From positions 1 to 52,890 of the forward strand of contig JAJEAA010000026.1 in assembly GCA_022824365.1 (NCBI GenBank): 52,890 nucleotides of DNA, written 5' to 3'. Origin of the DNA: Anaerolineae bacterium. GTDB taxonomy: Bacteria > Chloroflexota > Anaerolineae > Aggregatilineales > Phototrophicaceae. This document shows positions 48,655 through 52,890 of this stretch, in pieces (positions within the stretch are counted from its first letter, which is position 1; each line of letters opens with the position of its first letter). The notes beneath the pieces are model-generated. The model saw nothing but the letters and a program-made list of their open reading frames with translations. It was not told the DNA's origin and did no database searches. A program made the translations under genes and the position numbers.

Positions 48655-49929
48655 ATGAAAGTCATAGCGGAAGCGATTGATTTACGGCAGATGGGGCTGC
48701 GGGCGCGCGCCGCCGCCGGCGAACTCGCGCGGAAATCTACCGCCGAAAAGAATATGCTGATCATCGCGATCGCCGATGCGCTCATGGCGCGTACCGGCGA
48801 CATCCTGGCGGCGAACCAGCGCGACCTTGATTTGGCCGCGCAAAACGGCATCGACCCCATCTGGATCCGCGATCGCATCGCCCTCGAGCAACGCATGCCG
48901 GGCATCATCGCCGATGTGCGCAAAGTGGCGGAATTGCCCGATCCTGTCGGCGATGTCCTGCTGGAATCCACGCTGGAAAATGGCTTGCAATTGATCAAGC
49001 GGCGCACTCCCCTCGGTGTATTGGGCACGATCTACGAATCGCGTCCGAATGTCACCGTGGATATCTCCATCCTGGCGCTGAAGACGAGCAACGCTGTCAT
49101 CTTGCGCGGTGGCTCGGATGTGCTGAACAGCAATATGCAACTCGCTGCCGTGCTGCAAGACGTCCTCGCGCAACACGGCTTTCCCGCGGACGCGGTTCAA
49201 TACATCAGCAGCACCGACCGCCGCTATGTCAGCGAGATGCTGCGCCTCTACGAATATATCGATATGATCATTCCGCGGGGCGGCAACGGGCTGCATACCT
49301 TCTGTCGTGAAAATAGCAGCATCCCGGTTATCACCGGTGGCATCGGCGTTTGCCATATCTTCGTCGACGCAAGCGCCCAAATAGATAAGGCGCTGCCAGT
49401 ATTGGACAATGCCAAAACCCAGCGCCCGGCCGTCTGCAACTCCATGGAGACCTTGCTGGTGCATGAAACACTGGCTCCTGAATTGCTGCCGAAAGTGGTC
49501 AATGTCTTGGGCCAGGCCGGTGTGACATTCCACGCCGAGCCGCGCGCCTACAACATAGTCGGCGCCGACGAGCGGGTCCTGCCAGCGAGCGATGATGACT
49601 TCGACACCGAATGGTACAACCTGACGCTTAACCTCAAGGTGGTGGACGATGTCAACGAAGCGATCGCGCATGTCGCCCGGCATGGCACCCAACATTCGGA
49701 CAGCATCCTCACCGAGACCGCCGAACACGCCAAACGCTTCCTCAATGAGGTAGATTCCGCCGCCGTCTATTGGAACGCCAGCACGCGTTTCACCGACGGC
49801 AGCGCGATGGGCATGGGCGCTGAAGTGGCGATCAGCACGCAGAAGCTGCACGCCCGTGGTCCGATGGCGCTGGAAGAATTGACGACCTACAAATGGATCG
49901 TCAAAGGCGACTACACATCGCGCGCATGA
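48655..49929 (+). CDS. proA: Gamma-glutamyl phosphate reductase
   Basis: Second step of proline synthesis; reduces glutamyl phosphate with NADPH. Family motifs: RRTPLGVLGTIYESRPNVT, DISILALKTSNAVILRGGSD, RGGNGLHTFC, and the catalytic C261 in QRPAVCNSMETLLVH; TRFTDGSAMGMGAEVAIST and RGPMALEELTTYKW near the end. The length of 424 is usual. The start ATG 48655 follows GAGAAGACAAG. The stop overlaps the next gene by 4 bases (ATGA), an unexpected coupling of proline synthesis with a glycosyltransferase. Confidence 0.96.
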   Translation: MKVIAEAIDLRQMGLRARAAAGELARKSTAEKNMLIIAIADALMARTGDILAANQRDLDLAAQNGIDPIWIRDRIALEQRMPGIIADVRKVAELPDPVGDVLLESTLENGLQLIKRRTPLGVLGTIYESRPNVTVDISILALKTSNAVILRGGSDVLNSNMQLAAVLQDVLAQHGFPADAVQYISSTDRRYVSEMLRLYEYIDMIIPRGGNGLHTFCRENSSIPVITGGIGVCHIFVDASAQIDKALPVLDNAKTQRPAVCNSMETLLVHETLAPELLPKVVNVLGQAGVTFHAEPRAYNIVGADERVLPASDDDFDTEWYNLTLNLKVVDDVNEAIAHVARHGTQHSDSILTETAEHAKRFLNEVDSAAVYWNASTRFTDGSAMGMGAEVAISTQKLHARGPMALEELTTYKWIVKGDYTSRA

Positions 49930-51851
49930 CGATTTCTATCGCAAAGACCAACGATACGCGGAGCGTCTTCAGCCATTGGGCTTGGGTGGTTCCTGTCTTG
50001 CTCTGCGTTTCATCCATGACTCTATATCAAGCTGATTTAGTACCGCCGTCTTTCGATGAGTGGATGACCATATACAGCTCCGGATGGCTGGGGTACGTGG
50101 GGGAGTCTCCTGCCGAATTTCTTCAGTCGCTTTTTCAGACAAAGGTAGGGAATATGCCCGGCTATAACCTGCTCCTAAGCGCATGGGGCAGTCTAACCGC
50201 TTACAAAATCGCAATGGCGCGCGTGCTTGGCATTCTGCTGCACCTTCTTACCCTGTCACTCGTCTACCGCCTGGCGCGAGACACCGTCGCCCCGGTCGCC
50301 GGTCTTCTTGCTGTTGTCATCGTGGTGAGCAGCGCATTTTTCAATTTCTATATCGCGCTCGCCCGACCCTACACGTTATTCGTATTGATGTCCTGCGTGA
50401 CCATCTGGCTCTATCTCCGCCTCGTTCATCGTAGAGACGCTCCTAGAAACAGAGACCTAGTCTCGCTCGGAGCGGCTGTCTTTGCGCTTGTGATGGCACA
50501 TCTATTTTCCGCCACTCTATTGCTTACTCTTGGCCTTTATCATCTGATTTTTGTGCCCAAAAACCACCGCTGGCTGAAGTTTGCGCTAACTGTTGTGATA
50601 CCTATTGTCATCTGTCTGCCTATGGTCGGGCTCGTCTTGTCTGATTACAGTACAGCTAGCAGCCATCTACTTAATAATGTGACAAGCGGTGTCGTAGCAG
50701 TCAATCTCTGGCTCAATGTTATGCTGAACAATCAGCCTTTACCGCTGCTGATTTTGATCGTTGCCGGGATAATCTTGGGCATAAGACAAAGACTGATTCG
50801 CTACCAACCATGGTTCACTCTGCCTGCGCTTTTTCTGGTCACAATAGCATTCCTGGGCCAATACACTCAATTAATAACACCTACTACGATGAGGCATCAA
50901 CTGGATGGGTGGATACTCCTTGTCCTTTGCGCCGCCGCCAGTCTTTACGCGTTTTCCAAATGGAAACGCTGGTTGGGGTTACTGATTCTGCTTTGGTTGC
51001 TCTCCGGGCATGCCTTCCAGCAGTCCGCCAATTGGTGGGATATCTTAGCATATCGCGCCGCATCGTTTTGGCTCCCGCCCAGCCAATTAATATCTCGATT
51101 GGCTCAAGAACAGACGCGCAAACCCTATATCTTGAACTATCCTTTCATTGAACTTTATCACCAATCTCTTCTGCCCGTGGCTGTAACCGGCTTCGCTACT
51201 GAAGTCTCGCAGCGCCAGCACTATTTTTCTCAAAACGGGATCGGGGTCGGGGTCCCGCAAAACATGGATGAGCTTGTTGAACAACTTCAAAACCAGACGT
51301 TACACTCCCCGACAGTCTGGCATATTTATCAAAAACCGCTTGCGCAGGCAGAAGACTTGTCCGAGGCTGCTGAGGCAATACGTGGAATGCAGTATGAGTT
51401 CTGCGAGGAACAATCGCTTGGTTTGAATACCATCATCAATCATTATTCTTGGGATCTGCTTGATTGTCGCCCGCCTGTCAATCCTGCTGCTTATCAGACC
51501 GAGTTCATCGAATATGAACTCTTCAAGACGGGCCTCAACGCCGACAAGGACAAAGTCCTGTTCATTGATAGATGGACTCCTCTACAGAACTTCAATACGC
51601 CAAGCTACAACATGTCCTATCAACTGCTCAGCGAAGACTGGAGCAATGTCGCGCAATTGGACCTGCCCATGGTACATGAGGCAGAATTGCGGCAATTCTC
51701 GATTGACATATCGCAGGTTCCGCCAGGACAATATCAGCTCATGCTGATCCTGTACCACAAGACCACCGGAGATCGTTTCGTCTGGGAAGACAACCCGGGT
51801 TATGTGCCGGAGATGCTAGAGCTTGGCTCGATCACGATTCCCGTTTCTTGA
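49926..51851 (+). CDS. Family-39-type membrane glycosyltransferase, first of a tandem pair
   Basis: GT-C type transferase. After the first helix (about 19-36) the outside loop has PPSFDEWMTIY with the acidic motif (DE) expected of this class, followed by about ten helices to residue 375. MARVLGILLHLLTLSLVYRL, and FNFYIALARPYTLFVLMSC in the next helices, are typical. The last 260 residues are soluble with a beta-rich C-terminal domain (LFIDRWTPLQ to MLILYHKTTGDR). ATG overlaps the proA stop, so proA and this gene share a transcript. A+T content is somewhat higher than that of proA. The next gene is its paralogue. Sugar and acceptor unknown. Confidence 0.82.
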   Translation: MTISIAKTNDTRSVFSHWAWVVPVLLCVSSMTLYQADLVPPSFDEWMTIYSSGWLGYVGESPAEFLQSLFQTKVGNMPGYNLLLSAWGSLTAYKIAMARVLGILLHLLTLSLVYRLARDTVAPVAGLLAVVIVVSSAFFNFYIALARPYTLFVLMSCVTIWLYLRLVHRRDAPRNRDLVSLGAAVFALVMAHLFSATLLLTLGLYHLIFVPKNHRWLKFALTVVIPIVICLPMVGLVLSDYSTASSHLLNNVTSGVVAVNLWLNVMLNNQPLPLLILIVAGIILGIRQRLIRYQPWFTLPALFLVTIAFLGQYTQLITPTTMRHQLDGWILLVLCAAASLYAFSKWKRWLGLLILLWLLSGHAFQQSANWWDILAYRAASFWLPPSQLISRLAQEQTRKPYILNYPFIELYHQSLLPVAVTGFATEVSQRQHYFSQNGIGVGVPQNMDELVEQLQNQTLHSPTVWHIYQKPLAQAEDLSEAAEAIRGMQYEFCEEQSLGLNTIINHYSWDLLDCRPPVNPAAYQTEFIEYELFKTGLNADKDKVLFIDRWTPLQNFNTPSYNMSYQLLSEDWSNVAQLDLPMVHEAELRQFSIDISQVPPGQYQLMLILYHKTTGDRFVWEDNPGYVPEMLELGSITIPVS

Positions 51852-51904
51852 CGTTGACTTTGCGACGCTGTATAGCCGCCGTTTGACAGAGTCCTAACTT
51901 GGGC

Positions 51905-52890
51905 ATGCCGATGTCGATGAAGAAACAAGACATTCTTGGGCACTGGATTCTGGCTCTGGCGCCGATGCTTCTGGTCGCTGTCCTTAGCATTCCGCAGATT
52001 GATAAGTACATGCTGGGCCTCGACGCGCAATTCTCATTGTTAGCCTCGGGCTGGATTACAGAAACAGCTTTTTCATCCGTTGATGTACTCAATAAGATTG
52101 CCGAGGTAGCGCCTGACCAAGCGCCTCTGTATTTTCTCCTCTTGAATCAATGGGGCAACCTTGTAGGGCACGAAACCGCAATGGGAAGCGCCTTCACAAT
52201 TTTTGCCGGCCTGCTCTCGTTTGCGATGATTTACAGGTTAACGCGGGATGCAGTTTCGCCCGTGGCCGCGACCTTCGCCATGATTATCCTGGCAAGCAAT
52301 GCCTTTTATGCTTTCTACATCCCGCACGCGCGCTATTACCCGCACCTGGTTTTCCTTTCCGCGCTGGTCTTATGGCTTTACCTGCGTATCGCAGTTTTAG
52401 AGCGAGCGTCGCGGCCCAGCGATTATGTCGCGCTTGCTTTCGCCTGCGCCGCCCTCGTTAGCACACACGCTTATGGTCTATTGCTATACGTATTTTGTTC
52501 GCTCTATCATCTGTTGTTTGTTCGTAAGGACAGACGGTGGCTGCTGGCGCCAATCTCTGCAATTGCCGGCTTGGCGCTGGCTGGTCCTCTCATTTTCGTC
52601 TTGTTTACAAAGGGCGTCGAATATGCAGTTGGGGGCCACGGCCCGCGGGCGGACGATCTTTGGACGAATTTCGCAGCCTGGTTCAATGTAAACTTCAATG
52701 GGAGCCCGCTTCTAGTTCTACTTGCTGTAGCAGGCGCAGCGGCAGGCTGGCGCCGGAAATGCCTTGCCCTGCGGCGAAGTGGAATACTGTTTGGGCTTCT
52801 CTTGCTCAGCATTGCCTTGACAGTCACAGTCACAGGGTCGGTTAGCGCAGGCTTGATGAGGCACCTGCTGGCAAGCCTCCCCATCGCCGT
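51905..52890 (+). CDS. Family-39-type membrane glycosyltransferase, second of a tandem pair (3' end outside window)
   Basis: The frame is open from ATG 51905 (or ATG 51911/51917) to the last base, about 328 codons. It matches the preceding protein helix by helix: LLASGWIT for IYSSGWLG, IYRLTRDAVSPVA for VYRLARDTVAPVA, AFYAFYIPHARYYPHLVFLS for the same helix, and LYHLLFVRKDRRWLLAP for LYHLIFVPKNHRWLKFA. Instead of FDEW the loop has LDAQFSLLASG, so the acidic motif is D-x-Q, a possible loss of a catalytic residue. The gap to the previous gene is 53 bases. RBS is weak. Confidence 0.8.
   Translation, partial: MPMSMKKQDILGHWILALAPMLLVAVLSIPQIDKYMLGLDAQFSLLASGWITETAFSSVDVLNKIAEVAPDQAPLYFLLLNQWGNLVGHETAMGSAFTIFAGLLSFAMIYRLTRDAVSPVAATFAMIILASNAFYAFYIPHARYYPHLVFLSALVLWLYLRIAVLERASRPSDYVALAFACAALVSTHAYGLLLYVFCSLYHLLFVRKDRRWLLAPISAIAGLALAGPLIFVLFTKGVEYAVGGHGPRADDLWTNFAAWFNVNFNGSPLLVLLAVAGAAAGWRRKCLALRRSGILFGLLLLSIALTVTVTGSVSAGLMRHLLASLPIA

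Overview
The window (about 60% GC, leaderless-looking short 5' UTRs, many genes translationally coupled) reads like a chromosome segment from an uncultured Chloroflexota bacterium, most likely related to Anaerolineae. This is an inference from protein style: a cytochrome bc complex plus System I cytochrome maturation, Pro/Thr-rich exported proteins, a RodZ-like protein with a long PT tail, tandem family-39-type glycosyltransferases and an AlkC-type glycosylase. No rRNA, tRNA, CRISPR array, integrase or transposase was recognised.

Layout. 1-163: the last 53 codons of a UvrD/Rep-type helicase. 393-8223: a respiratory block on the + strand, made of a Rieske protein, a one-piece cytochrome b with a large soluble tail, a membrane-anchored diheme cytochrome c, a monoheme cytochrome c, two small membrane proteins, a membrane-anchored octaheme cytochrome of the hydroxylamine-oxidoreductase (HAO) type and an 8-helix membrane partner. 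8383-17384: a nearly complete System I cytochrome c maturation operon, ccmE-F-H-G-I-like-(cytochrome lipoprotein)-A-B-C plus a protein whose C-terminus looks like CcmD. The two blocks fit together: the first encodes at least 11 heme attachment sites and the second makes the machinery that fills them.

17496-29425: mixed housekeeping genes, namely a small acidic protein, an ArsA/Get3-type ATPase, a glyoxalase-fold protein, an AlkC-like DNA glycosylase preceded by a three-copy tandem repeat, a CehA/McbA-type metallohydrolase, xseA-xseB, an RlmI-like methyltransferase, an SDR and murJ. 29553-33728: rplI, a rodZ-like gene, a DUF4303-like gene of more A+T-rich composition, and rimO. 33742-43136 (- strand): O-methyltransferase, RNase Z, a family-39-type glycosyltransferase and three consecutive, paralogous exported glycoside-hydrolase-like proteins.

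43159-43720 is the oddest stretch. A 106-bp copy of the 3' end of a KDPG-aldolase-family gene lies 445 bp from the intact gene's own 3' end, and between them sits a small gene with a run of 15 C in its coding strand. 44477-49929: glycerate kinase and the proline-synthesis genes proB and proA, separated from each other by a Uma2-family gene and an unrelated membrane protein. 49926-52890: two tandem family-39-type glycosyltransferases, the second cut by the window end.

The strongest candidates for something undescribed are the bc complex/octaheme HAO-like/8-TM module served by an unusual Ccm system (Cys-type CcmE, CcmD-like domain fused to an exported domain, a lipoprotein with a broken second heme site), and the poly-C gene bracketed by duplicated aldolase ends.
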